Shown: in pieces, positions 20,875 to 31,699 of the stretch
How positions within the stretch are numbered: position 1 is the first letter of the stretch
Layout: each line of letters starts with the position of its first letter
From: Siderastrea radians
Lineage: Eukaryota > Cnidaria > Anthozoa > Scleractinia > Rhizangiidae
Assembly (NCBI GenBank): GCA_964017195.1
Contig: OZ024895.1
Span: 18,989,534 to 19,053,533 of the forward strand
Length of the DNA: 64,000 nt
Direction of reading: 5' to 3'
The notes under the pieces: generated by a model
Database searches by the model: none
What the model was told of the DNA's origin: nothing
Seen by the model: the letters and a program-made list of their open reading frames with translations, nothing else
Made by a program: the position numbers and the translations under genes

Positions 20875-21117
20875 TTAAGGACAAAAATTAGCGATAAAAG
20901 TTTAACACAACGTTTCGATGTCTCCATGACATCATTTTCAAGTGAGAAAATAAAATATAGATGAGTTAATATATACAAGGTGAGGTGTTAAAAAAGTAAA
21001 CAATAAGTAACATATGTGGCGTGTAATTGTGTGTGTGTTTTCTAACTTGAAAATGATGACATGGAGACATCGAAGCGTTGTGTTAAACTTTTCTCGCTAA
21101 TTTTTATCCTTAAATGT
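20875..21117. repeat. Inverted repeat with about 70-bp arms and 97-bp spacer
   Basis: The left arm (about 20879-20945) contains TTTCGATGTCTCCATGACATC. The right arm (about 21043-21115) contains its complement, with shared flanks AAAAATTAGCG and TTTAACACAACG. The core in each arm (TGATGACATGGAGACATCGA) resembles the loop region of Penelope-type terminal repeats. See findings. Confidence 0.85.
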
Positions 21118-21968
21118 TGAAATTCAATCTGACTTTAAATTATTATTATTATTTTTTTGCATTACTATAACAATTGTTTTTTATATATCATTCCATATCA
21201 GATGTTTTTCCTGACCAGTATCTTGACTGAATTTCTGCAATCAGTCGAGTGATACTTCCGTCTCCCGTTCAGGTTCAGGGAACTCCTCGGTAAATACAAA
21301 CAGAATGAAGCCAATACATACTGCACGTTTTCTTCCGTTAAAACCCTTCAATAAAATTGTCTGGTTTCAAATAACGCCTTGATTGAATGTGCAAACCTTT
21401 CCAGCACAATGAAGCCCGGAGAGAAGATTAAGTTTTTCTTTCAGACGGGGATTACACAAATTAAGGGGGCTATGTTGCCTCTTAAAATTAAAGTGAAGTT
21501 AATGTGTCACATGCGTGATGGAGATGTGTGTTGAAATGCACGTGCTGCAATGTTGCTGGTTGAAATGTCATGTTACGATTTGAGATTTCCAGTAGCAAAT
21601 TGGTGAGTTGAAGTTTATTTACAATTGCTAACTGTTGCATTCCTTAAAGATCATTTGCAGTGTACGTTGCATAGAATATGGAATTCCACTGCATTGCCAG
21701 GGAACCTGTCGAAAATGATTGCGCATGCGAGGAGTGTTAGAGAGGCGATGGAGGAATATTGTAATCGTATTTTTGTCTACATGGGATTATTTACATTGTT
21801 TTTGTAAGACAGCATTTTTTCCCTTTGAATATGTCTTGATAATGAATATCCTTTTTTTTCTTTCAGGAGAAGAACAAGGGAAAAAATAAATAAAATAAAG
21901 TGAAAAAGACAGGAGAAAGAAATTATTTGTTATTTATCTAATTTGTTTCTTCATGGCAGAATGTTGTA

Positions 21969-22004
<36 letters not shown>

Positions 22005-22086
22005 AAAAAGAAAGGGAGAAAGAAGGAAAGAAAGAGAGAATGAATGAAAAGATACTTTTAGAAACTTCATCGCTGCATATTTACAG
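21118..22086. other. No gene seen; (GAAA)n microsatellite
   Basis: A GAAAG repeat lies at about 21966-22030, directly before the exon at 22088. Otherwise there are only chance frames. Confidence 0.55.
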
Positions 22087-22087
22087 A

Positions 22088-22129
22088 ATGCCTGATCCGA
22101 TACCACAATTATGCAGAATACCTGCTGTA
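22088..22129 (+). pseudogene. Isolated first exon of small RING-like family (MPDPIPQLCRIPA)
   Basis: ATG CCT GAT CCG ATA CCA CAA TTA TGC AGA begins the exon, with donor GCT|GTAAGT. The match to 14988 continues into the intron (TTTCTGATCCATA, GGAGATGAATAA). No RING or acidic exon follows before 25.5 kb, so it is an orphan. Confidence 0.55.
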
Positions 22130-22219
22130 AGTATAAACATCTCCTTTATCAAATCTCAGTTCAAATAATACACTTTGTAGAAAGTTTCTGATCCATATGG
22201 TAGAACTGGAGATGAATAA

Positions 22220-25200
22220 ATAAATAAATAATCTTTTTTTTTTGGAGGAATTAACACCACTTAGCATCACTTATCTTTCTGACTTCCAACAATGGACTTT
22301 TGAACATACGGTTTCAAAGGTCGTGAAATTATATAATTTCCGGGTTAATACAGGTTGGTCGGCTATCCATTCTTCCTATTTCAGAGGTCGTTTTAGCAGC
22401 TCATGACGATAAAATGAAATGGTTGATAGATAAAGGTGTCGCTGATTATGAAAATCAATAAGTCTTCAAGCAAAGATTGGATGTCTTTTGCAAGTACAGT
22501 GGCGGCTTCTCGTGCAATTTTGATAGAATTTTCCATCAGTCAATCCAGCGGTGTAAAATCCTTACTGGCTCCACCAACCAGTAACTCACTTCCGTACACG
22601 GTTTGCATCTTATCAAACCTGTCATACACCAATGCAGCATGCGTTTCATTTCATCCCTCTGGTATCAATATGGATTGCATCTCATTACCTCTGCCACCAC
22701 AAAACTAGTAAGTTCGTTTGAATATTTGAATAAAATCGTCCCACAACGCTGTCGTATACTACTTGCGAGCTTCGAGGTCGATATCGGAGTTGAAATTATG
22801 AGCTGCAAGTATTGGTTACAGTTGCATTCCTCTTATAACAAATTTAACAATCTAAATAACACATATTTCAAACGTTTTTTCCCATAAGGCCAGCTCATAA
22901 GAACAAAGAAGAACTGAAGAAGAAGGAGAAGAAGAAGAAGAAGAAGAAGAAGAAGAAGAAGAAGAAGAAGAACAAGAAGAAGAAGAATATTAAGCTTTTA
23001 ACCATTTTATACAAGTTATGTCTTTGTTACGTGGGACCCCCCCCCCAAAAAAGAAGGGTTATTTCTCAGAAGTGCGCATTTATTCTTTAATGCCTATTTC
23101 TTTGTTCAATCTTCAAAGTTAACGATGTCATACACCTTGCTTGTCAACGTGGCTCCAAAAAGTACAAGCTATCACCATAAGTACCTAAAAATAAAACAGC
23201 TTCAGCCTTGTCATGTTGGAAACAACAAGAAAGGTCTTATGGTACCTATAGGGTGTTTTAGGACATCTGGCCATACTTTCGTAGGCTGTATAGGCTTAGC
23301 CAAATATATAATTTTGAAGCCTGAGGCTGAAAACTTTTCATCAGCTCTTCAACAAAAGTAAACCTTATGCGGGCACTTACAGAGTGTGAAACGAGGGCTT
23401 GGATCTAATACGTAGAGTTAAAGTAAAATAAATTTGCCGTGTTCTTCATCAAAGACCGTAAGAATTGTTTGCGTTTTTTAGACTGGGAAAAGACAAGGGT
23501 TTCAAGTTATATTCACCAGAATTGTAACGTGTACATTTCTGGTCTATTCGAACCACACTTTAAAACAGAATTTTGATAATTTAAACCAGAAAAATTCATC
23601 CCATAACCACAGCTACAGCTACTTTAAAGGAATAGATATTGATGATATTGATTCAAGAGAGTTCACCCATAGAAAAATGAATTGATTTCTCCCGTTATAT
23701 GCAAGGCACAGCGGTATAGCTTTCAAAGACAAGACTTGTTAAAAAACCATGTTCTTTTCGTACTCAATTTATTGTGGCACATACCACATGCTTCACTGAG
23801 AACAACACACCAAAACACTTGAAAGCGTCATTCCAAATCACGGCATAACGCCCTCCAGCTTGGGATGACGTCAGATGCCCGTCGCTATGTTGGGATAGCA
23901 GAAAGAAAGGACAGCAATAAGAATACCAGGAAATATGTAATATCTGTCAGCACGACAACTGAACTATTCTTGGCGTTACCTTTCAATAAGTTAAACTTTA
24001 TGAAGAGGAGTTCTGGTCATCATGCAGACAAGCTTGGTATTAGATGTCGCAGACAAGTAGGGCACAGGCACAAAGATATTGACCACTTATCCAAAAGTCA
24101 TTGCCTTGTGGATTAGAGGAAAGCATTGCAAAGAAGATCAAGATTTTTTACGAATTGAAGAAAGATAAAACATCTCAGTTGTAGCCATTCCAGGTCACCA
24201 ATCCACCTGTTGACTAGGGGAGACGGTCAGACAGATGTTTAAAAATGCTTGTAAAAGAACACAGCATACAGTCATATTTCCCGGAGAAAAGAAAACTGGG
24301 CTGTCTAGTGGAAAACCCAGGTTGCGCTCTACAGGGCATCGCAGGGAAAACGAATTACAGGAGCAACAATCTCAGTACAAGGTTTACTGGGTAACAAGAA
24401 AATTTGCAAAGTGTTCTTACAGATTGCTAGATTCCTGGGAACTTTGTTTGAATTAGTAGGCCAGCCCATGGAAAAAATGCTGATACTCTCCGTCAGTTAA
24501 TTAGGTGGATTCTTATTAAGTCAATAAAACAAAAACGTTGTAGAATACGTTGCTTTAAAGCACTTTTTATTTTTTTATTTTTTGGTTTTTATCGTTAGTT
24601 GCATTGTGGCTAAAACAACTCAGGCAGCCATCAGATGCACTTGTAATTGTTTAACTTGTCGACCACCAGTTATGCTGGTGTTTTGAGCTTCTTCAGGCAA
24701 AGTCATCATTATATTATTTGGTTTTTATTGGGTATTTCTTTACCCAACATCAGATACCTTTGAGTGCAATAAAAGTAAAAGATAATTTTGTCGTTTAAAA
24801 TTGTGACTTCCTGTTTTATATTAGCGTTTTTACTTTTTTTAACAAAATCATTATTGAGAAACATGTTTTATTCAGTTAATGACACAGGCGACTCGGAAAA
24901 AAAAAATCCGAGTTCTTCCAATAGGAGTAGAACCTATGACCTTCTGGTCACTAGTCCAGATGCTCAAGCTAAGGCCATTAAACTAGGTTCATGTGTCAAA
25001 CGTCCTGCATACTGCTACATGTCGATAGGTGGCATATTGGCAATGATACAAATGTGATGGTGAATTTTAAGCCTGGTGAATATATGAGGAAGTACTTTTT
25101 AATTTATCCAGATTCTTGTATATTTGTTTGCAATAATAAACTACTTAACACTATTAAGCGATATCAGATACTCATGAGCACAATAAAAGTTAAGTATTTT

Positions 25201-25370
25201 TTTTGAAAACCAAAAAAATAAATAAATAAAACATACAAAATGGAAAAAGAAATACACACACTTCAATATTTCTCAATGTACGTAAATATCGGTTACTAAT
25301 TAAAATACATAATAATTATGTAACATTTTTGCTTGTATTCGCGTTGTACTCAGTGTTAACTCAGATTTCA
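22220..25370. other. Long stretch without a supported gene
   Basis: It holds a (GAA)n microsatellite (22918-22988), a C-run at 23037-23046, and several unconvincing frames (22436-22708, 22603-22887, 23125-23361, 23865-24116, 24235-24456, 24788-25057) with no domain I recognise. The segment 24640-24720 contains a hairpin CACCAGTTATGCTGGTG next to a TCTTCAGG word (see findings). Confidence 0.5.
22918..22988 (+). repeat. (GAA)n microsatellite
   Basis: The run is nearly pure GAA triplets with a single CAA interruption. Confidence 0.95.
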
Positions 25371-25372
25371 TC

Positions 25373-25425
25373 TCAGAATAGCCCCTTCGGGAGAGGTAAT
25401 AAAGATATTCTTTTAATGTTATTGC
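25373..25425 (+). repeat. 3' terminus of a CR1/L2-like LINE
   Basis: AGCCCCTTCGGGAGAGGTAATAAAG resembles the end of the LINE at 35940-35985 (GCCCCTTTGGGGAAAGTCAATAAAG): a short GC hairpin followed by an AATAAAG tail. Only the extreme 3' end is seen, as expected of a 5'-truncated copy. Confidence 0.5.
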
Positions 25426-25544
25426 ATTACGTCTCGTCCATCTCCATACGAAGTTTTAATTAATTTAATAATTGTACTTGAAGGAGCCATACTTTGTATA
25501 TTACATATTTCTACAAGCACACACACGCAAAATGCTTAGCTATT

Positions 25545-26065
25545 CGACAACGCCAGAAAACTGGTGTCAAAATAATAGAGTCCATAGAAGAAGTTGTAAA
25601 CAAATTTGCAGTAAGTAGACATTATCGCGGAAAGAAATGATTTGAAACTGTAGTAGGTCACATAGATGGGGTGGTGTAAACTGGTCTTTAAAACCTATCT
25701 GGCACTGTACTGTTTGTTGCAACTAACTTTGCATTTTTACTTACAGAATGGATCCCATAGAAGAACTTGTCATCAAATTTACAGTGAGTAAACATTCTTC
25801 GCTCTTGAGTTAATGTTAAGATCTCTAAAACCGGTTTTGTAGTTATGTTTCACCTGTTTTACCCGGAAAGCGCCATTTTCACGTGAAATTTAAGCCTTGA
25901 TTTGCGTGATTTCCGAACAAATAACCGAATGCTTTTAGATACTAAGTCTGTTAATTAAATTTAACGGAATTTCGTGTACAATATAGGAGAATCGATCACT
26001 AACTTTTTAATTGTTTTCGCTTCAGAAACTAACGTTAAATGATGAAGACGAAGAGGATGAAAAGT
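25545..26065 (+). pseudogene. Small RING-like family exons, unit C (two first exons plus an acidic exon)
   Basis: Around 25577-25609 the frame reads ESIEEVVNKFA with donor GTAAGT. At 25748 there is MDPIEELVIKFT with donor GTGAGT. The two are clearly related, and both are related to 36363 (AAGCAAATTTGCA). At about 26026, after CGCTTCAG, a frame reads KLTLNDEDEEDEK and meets TAA/GTAAGT, an acidic tail or exon. No RING exon is seen between. This is probably a partly duplicated, decayed unit. Confidence 0.45.
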
Positions 26066-26069
26066 AAGT

Positions 26070-27285
26070 TTTTATCGCCATATTTTTTACAGGTGGATAC
26101 AATATATTGAATATATATAGTGTGGTGTGTTTGAGATAATAAAATTGGCTCAGTAGACTAGCCCCCAGTTCTCCCTAAATGGTTTATTGCACTGGTTTCG
26201 CTTGTTACCTAGTCAAGGGGTGGATGGAGGGGATCCTGCGACGCTTGCTCTTTGTTGCTCCATCAAAAAGGAATTTTGTTCGTTTGTTCGTTTGTTTGTT
26301 TGTTTGTTGTTTGTTAACTTGTTTTAAGCAACTGATTCATACCTGTTCGGCAACTAACCAGTAGTAGACTTGAACTTTTCTTCGGATAAAAACCAATTAC
26401 TGAAAGGAACCGAAAGTTTACTCCATTATTTTACCAGTAAAATTTATTGCCTCCTAATACGTATCCCGATTGGAAACGTATGGCCTTATTAACAATCACC
26501 AGTTCGATGAACGATGGGTGAGCCACTAGGTACTACGTCAGGACGCGGCTAGGTCTCGTAATACTCACAAGAAGACACCAAATTCACGGGTAACTGATAT
26601 TGACCACATTGTCGCAGATGTTTTATATCTCTACATCCATGCAAGTGCTGCAAAGCAAACACAGCGTCTACTCAATACCAAGTTCCTTTATTGAATTGCA
26701 ATTCATGTTCAGACAACTGACTTTTGTACTTTGAACAACCTGGCCATTGACACGAGCATGGATCAATCTTTGTGACAAGGACTGAATAACAATTGTTCGA
26801 GAAAAATCAGTCGCATTTATAAAATGTTATTTTCTTTCACAGAGACGTTTTTATCTGTTTAAGTGAAAGGCGAAATTCAGGACTTATTTTCCACCGTACT
26901 GACTGAAAAATTCCAGTTTGAGTGTAAGTTGTTTCCATACAATTTTCATTGCGCTACTTTTCTTGATACCCTACATAATGTACATACTATGACTAAACGG
27001 GTTATTGTAGAACATATTCTTTAATACCAATCGTTTAGATTCAAAGTTGACCCGATACAGATTGGACCGGTCACTACATAGAAATATACTGGACTACCAA
27101 TTAGGGACTACGGACAACAGCCTCTAGAGGCACAAAACACGGACCGTCGCTCAAAAACATCCGCTTATACGTTTTGCTCTGTCGCTTAAGTTAAGATTTT
27201 AAATTGTTCTCATTTGTTTGTTTGTAAAAAAATAATTGTACCGTGCATCAATTTTTGGCTAACACATTGTTCCGTCATTTGATTT
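26070..27285. other. No gene seen
   Basis: It holds a (GTTT)n run at about 26279-26310, then unremarkable sequence. An upstream RING exon for the acidic exon at 27288 was looked for and not found. Confidence 0.5.
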
Positions 27286-27287
27286 AA

Positions 27288-27540
27288 GAATGGACGTGGA
27301 CGTTGATGTTGTCGACGTCGATGAGTTGGAAAAAATGGTAAGTACATTGCTATTGAGGATCAATTTGTACTTTTTTATTTAGAATTTTTATACATTTTGT
27401 CCGATAGTTAGTTCGTAAGATGAAGAGACAGACAGACAGACAGACAGACATGGACGGATATGGTAACTTGGTATAAGAAATGAAAAACATAACTCACGTA
27501 TTATTGTTATTATTTTTTCAAATTTTTAGGACATCGACGT
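27288..27540 (+). pseudogene. Acidic exon 3 and terminal micro-exon, unit D
   Basis: The acceptor TTGATTTAAG precedes MDVDVDVVDVDELEKM with donor GTAAGT at about 27339. A (GACA)n run follows in the intron, then TTTTTAG and GAC ATC GAC GTC TGA (27530-27544). It is the best preserved acidic tail of the family, highly Asp-rich. Upstream exons are missing. Confidence 0.55.
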
Positions 27541-27776
27541 CTGAACGGCGAAAACATTATTATGGTAAGTAATAAAAGTCTTCAGTTTGAAATGAAATCC
27601 TTAACACATGAAGTCTTCATGAAGTCTTTCCTTGTGCTGTTATTAAGGCGGGCCTGTAGGGCACCGTCTTATAGTTCTGCAACTTTTTCGCCGTAGCAGG
27701 TTGTTCAAGGACATGATGATTGATTGTTTGCATAATGATATCCTGTGGGGGTGGGGACGGAAGAAGATTTGTTGTC

Positions 27777-27778
<2 letters not shown>

Positions 27779-27811
<33 letters not shown>

Positions 27812-27828
27812 TTTGTTTGTTTGTTTAT
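27779..27828 (+). repeat. (TTTA)n/(TTTG)n microsatellite
   Basis: Tandem TTTA then TTTG units lie at the 5' boundary of the Penelope-like element. The hydrophobic Leu/Phe/Tyr run in frames across it is an artefact. Confidence 0.9.
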
Positions 27829-28276
27829 TGTTTACGTCAGCAAACGCTCCTGTCCGATCGGTCTTCAGTTCCGGCCTAGGCCACACGTTAGACCAGACCC
27901 GGAGTTCACAGCTGCCACGAACAAGATCTGCCAAACCGCAGAACAGGACCTCCTTAAGCTCCTTATCATACGGCAGGAGAAAAACGCCAGCGCAGATTCG
28001 GAGACCATATCCAGTCTCAAAGTCCAGCTCGCTGCCCTGTTTCCTGACCAAAACAAACGTGAGCAAGCAGAAAGGAGACTCCAGTCCGCCACCAGCAGAA
28101 CAGTCAACAGGAACACAGCCAGACAGAAATCTGCCAGCCGCAGACAGAAGCCGAATGATGAACTTTGTAACCTGAAAGCGAAACTTGATGAGCTTACAAC
28201 TCTAATGAATGTATTTTCCAAACGAGAACATAAAACAACAGTTGCAATTTATTCAGGTATCTCTTTTACTGCATGA
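27829..28276 (+). pseudogene. Penelope-like element, N-terminal region
   Basis: The open frame contains EFTAATNKICQTAEQDLLKL, a Ser/Arg/Gln-rich basic segment (ASRRQKPNDELCNLKAKLDE) and a heptad-like stretch, and stops at TGA (28276). It directly precedes the RT region on the same strand, with the intervening 300 bp readable as broken frames of the same protein. Such basic, coiled N-terminal regions are usual upstream of Penelope RTs. Confidence 0.6.
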
Positions 28277-28599
28277 CTCCGCACGCGCAACCCCTGCGCG
28301 ACTCATTAGCAAAAGCAAAAAGCGACAACTAAAACGCAAAGCCCATAAGATTCAGTACACACCAAATAATGATAGAACATAAAAGATCTATCAATTATCG
28401 CTCTTACTGACAACGATAAAGCTTTTCTATCTAATATAAACGCCTCAAATATATTCCTACCCCTCCCAAACTGGCCTCAAATAAAAGTCTAATAAGAGAC
28501 TTTAATCACTTTACTCGCACTATGCGTTAAAAATATATCTTTGCTAATTCAAAGAGCAAACCTCAACCGTTCCATGTCAATTCTTGTTGGCAGCCACCA

Positions 28600-30155
28600 T
28601 CACAACCCTCAGTGGCACTAGAAAGTTATCTGGAACGCACTAAACATGAGATTGCTTCAGCTGTCTTTTCCGATACTAAACGACAACCTTACAGCAAAGC
28701 AGAGACAAACGCCGGCTCAATACACTTCGCGCGAACAAACGAGTTAACCTTAACGAGCCCGGCAAGGGGACTACCACTGTTATCATGGATACTGTTGACA
28801 AAATCAAAGAGGGGAACGAACAAGTTTCTAATGAGAAATTTTATATCCCTCTCTCTGAACCTATAGTATCCTCCACGACAACCAAAATCAAAGCTCTTGT
28901 CAACACACTTCTCAAAGAGAAACAAATTGACGCTATGACTCACAAGTGGTTAAACCAAGGCCAAAACCTGCCTAGAATACCGGAATTCTACACGCTGACC
29001 AAAATACACAAGCCTGTACCAGTCGGCAGACCTATCGTTTCCGGTAGTGGCGGTCCAACAGAACGTATATCAAGTTTTGTTGACTCGCTTTTACAACCTA
29101 TTGCTAAGAAACAAGAGTCGTACATCAAAGACACTACGCACTTTATCAACCGAGTCATTGAAAACGCGAAAATTCCAGACAAAGCAATTCTTGCTACACT
29201 TGATGTCTGCTCACTTTACACTAACATCCCTCAAGAAGAAGGGATTACAGTTATTTGCCAATCCTATGAAGAGCATTATCAGTCTAAACCACCCATCCCC
29301 GCTTCACCTCTTGGGGAACTCATGAGACTGATCCTTAAAGAAAACTCCTTCCAATTCAATGGCAAACACTATTTGCAGACACACGGAATAGCAATGGGTA
29401 CTAAAATGGCAGTAGCCTTCGCAGTCATTTTTATGGCTCACATTGAAAAACAGCTACTCGCCGCAAGCCCTTTCAAACCTACTCTCCGGAACGCTTTATA
29501 GATGACATTTTCTCAGTGTGGACTATTAGCGAACAAGAAATCGACGATTTCATTAGCTTCGAAAAAACAATTTCCACCCAAACATCAAATTAAATTTGTA
29601 GGCGAAATGTCATCTGAGCGTATTGTTTTCCTCGACACTGAAGTTTCTAAAGGACCCCGTTTCGCCATCAGCAAAACACTTGATGTCCAAACACATTTTA
29701 AGCCCACAGAAACTTTCCATATAATTATGCATTTCTCCTCATGTCACCCTCTCAGCGTTAAGAAGGGTTTTATCAAAGGGGAAACATTGCGCCTGTTGAG
29801 AACTAACTCAGTCAAAGAGAACGTCGAGTCAATGAAACGAGATTTTCAATCCCGTTTACTTGACCGAGGCTATCCTCTAGAATTCATTGAATCTATTTTG
29901 ACTGACATCGATTTCTCATCAAGGAAAGCGGCTTTACAAACTAAACCTAAGACATCTAAAAACCTTTTGCCTTTTGTTACCACATACAACCCGGCTACGC
30001 CAAATCTTAAAAAGATTCTAATGAAACACTGGCGCCTCATTACAGACAATCCTAAACTTGCCACAATATTTCCTAACACTCCTAATTGTCGCTTACAAGA
30101 AGGAGAAATCGCTCAAAGACTTTCTAGTCAGAGCTAAAATTCCTTCTATCGAGTA
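28600..30155 (+). mobile_element. Penelope-like element reverse transcriptase, frameshifted
   Basis: Pieces in order: ALESYLERTKHEIASAVF (28612), the NLTKADKGT-type block with TTTVIMDTVDKIKEGNEQVS (28775), FYTLTKIHKP and GRPIVSGSGGPTERISSFVD (28985-29080), motif A LATLDVCSLYTNIPQEEG (29190), motif B THGIAMGTKMAVAFAVIFM (29378), motif C FIDDIFSVW (29491, in a shifted frame), then ERIVFLDTEV (29617), HFSSCHPLSVKKGFIKGE (29730) and a final LIVAYKKEKSLKDFLVRA (30082, shifted frame). Catalytic Asp residues are present. Frame changes occur near 28740, 29487, 29560 and 30080. The sequence is lost after 30155, with no GIY-YIG endonuclease following, so this is either an EN-minus or a 3'-truncated copy. 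Confidence 0.9.
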
Positions 30156-30249
30156 AAAACAACAATAAGGGAGTTATATGCGGTAAAGAGGGTGACAATA
30201 TTACAATCACGACATTGTAGTTTCTGTAGGCAATCAATGAGAACTCGTG

Positions 30250-30774
30250 CATGAAGACAGCTTAGGGTGTTTTTGGATGCTGACCTGACCTATGACGAAC
30301 ATATCACCAAAACTGCCTCCTTCTGCATGTCACGCCTCAGTCAAATAAGCCAACCAAGCATGTATTTGATAAACGTACTCTCCTAACGATTAATTATTAG
30401 CGCTTTAGTTTTTAGCAAACTCTTTTATTGTTCAAACTTATGGGCCAAAACATCCAAGCGCCATCTAAATAAATTGCAAGCTATTCAGAACTTTGCAGCT
30501 CTTTTGTGATCAGCACTCGTAAGTACGATCATATCACGCCACTTCTAAAAAAGCTTAATTGGCTACCAGTAGCAGCCCAGCTGTATCTTCGTACCGCTAC
30601 CATGGCCTAATTAAATGCCTGACAGGCTGCGTACCAGAGTATTTCTTATCTAAATTCATCAAGCCAGAAGAAATAAACGGGCGTACCGCCAGAAATTCAC
30701 AAAAGCTGAACCGTTCCTCTTTACAGAACAACTAGCGGCCAGATAACTTTTTATTAAAGCACAAAGTTGTTAAC
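30250..30774 (+). mobile_element. CR1/L2-like LINE RT C-terminal part, left segment
   Basis: Readable blocks across frame changes: LGVFLDADLTYDEHITKTAS (30268), SRLSQIS, FDKRTLL, KLFYCSN-type and LQAIQNFAA-type (30480), YDHITPLLKKLNWLPVAAQL (30528), CLTGCVPEYL (30616), TSGQ (30730). This is the thumb and C-terminal region of a non-LTR RT ORF2 common in corals. The ORF is cut at 30774-30777 by the DNA transposon and resumes at 35731. Confidence 0.8.
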
Positions 30775-31632
30775 TTAGGCCGTGTTCTATTGGGAGAAAA
30801 CCATTTTTGGTTTGTTTGGTTGGTCAACTTTTTCAACCAGCTCAGAGCTTGGTTGAATTACGGTTGAAAACGATGGATAGACTCCGTTGACATGTTAGCA
30901 AGCATCATTTTTTGTGCCTTGCATCATTGTTTTCGTGCGTAAACTGCCCCAGTGTGCATGTCGTCACAGCGAAATTGTCAACAAACAACAACCAGAACCT
31001 TGAACCATAACCATATCACAACCTTGATATGAGAGAGGTTTCTCTCTTGATGCAGTCACACTCTTCATGACCAAAACGTGTTGCTAAATATTCTAATTCA
31101 TCATCCGATTCACAATGTGGCAGAACCAATGCTTCTAACAGTTCTTGAAAGATAACCAAAGCACCGAGTCGGCCTTTCGCCATCTTGCCAACCTTGGCAG
31201 AAGAAGTTGAGAAAGTCTGGAAAAGGCTATGCCCAGCCACAACCGGGTATCAACCAAAAACGGTTGAAAAAGAGTTCTATTCGGGAACCTTAAAGGTCAA
31301 ATAAACCCAAATTTTGATAATTCCGCTTTAGCCGTTTAAACGCCTCTTGACACAAAAAGAAATCATTATAAAGCCAAACTGGACCGAAATTTTCCTTCCT
31401 GAGACCTTAAAAGGAGTAATAAAGCCAGAAGTACGAAGATATCCGAAGGTTTCACGAAATCGTTTCTGAAATGACCGCGCGCTTAAATCGAAGGAATGGA
31501 AACAACCGCTGATTCTGTGACGTCACTGTTGATGAGCAAAGAAAGCTCAAGATCGAAAGGCGAGTATTGAAGAGTATTGTTGTAATTTTTTCGAAAATTC
31601 TCTGTTTTCACCCGTTTTCTTTGCGTTGAAAA

Positions 31633-31695
31633 TGGCCGAGGAGCTCAAACCTGTGGCATTTAACGTAGAGCCATACCAGTTTGAGCTAATTTAGT
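31633..31695 (+). pseudogene. Start of a transposon protein (MAEELKPVAFNVEPYQFE)
   Basis: The frame begins at ATG (31633) and reads 20 residues to TAG. The VEPYQFE segment is the N-terminal signature I associate with cnidarian 'P2X7-like zinc domain' proteins carried by DNA transposons. Only the first exon-sized piece is visible. It points toward the THAP fragment at the other end. Confidence 0.4.
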
Positions 31696-31699
31696 AAAC

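Noticed and set aside
27701..27835. Hydrophobic Leu/Phe/Tyr leader at the start of the Penelope N-terminal frame
   Set aside because: It is the translation of a TTTA/TTTG microsatellite, not a membrane segment.
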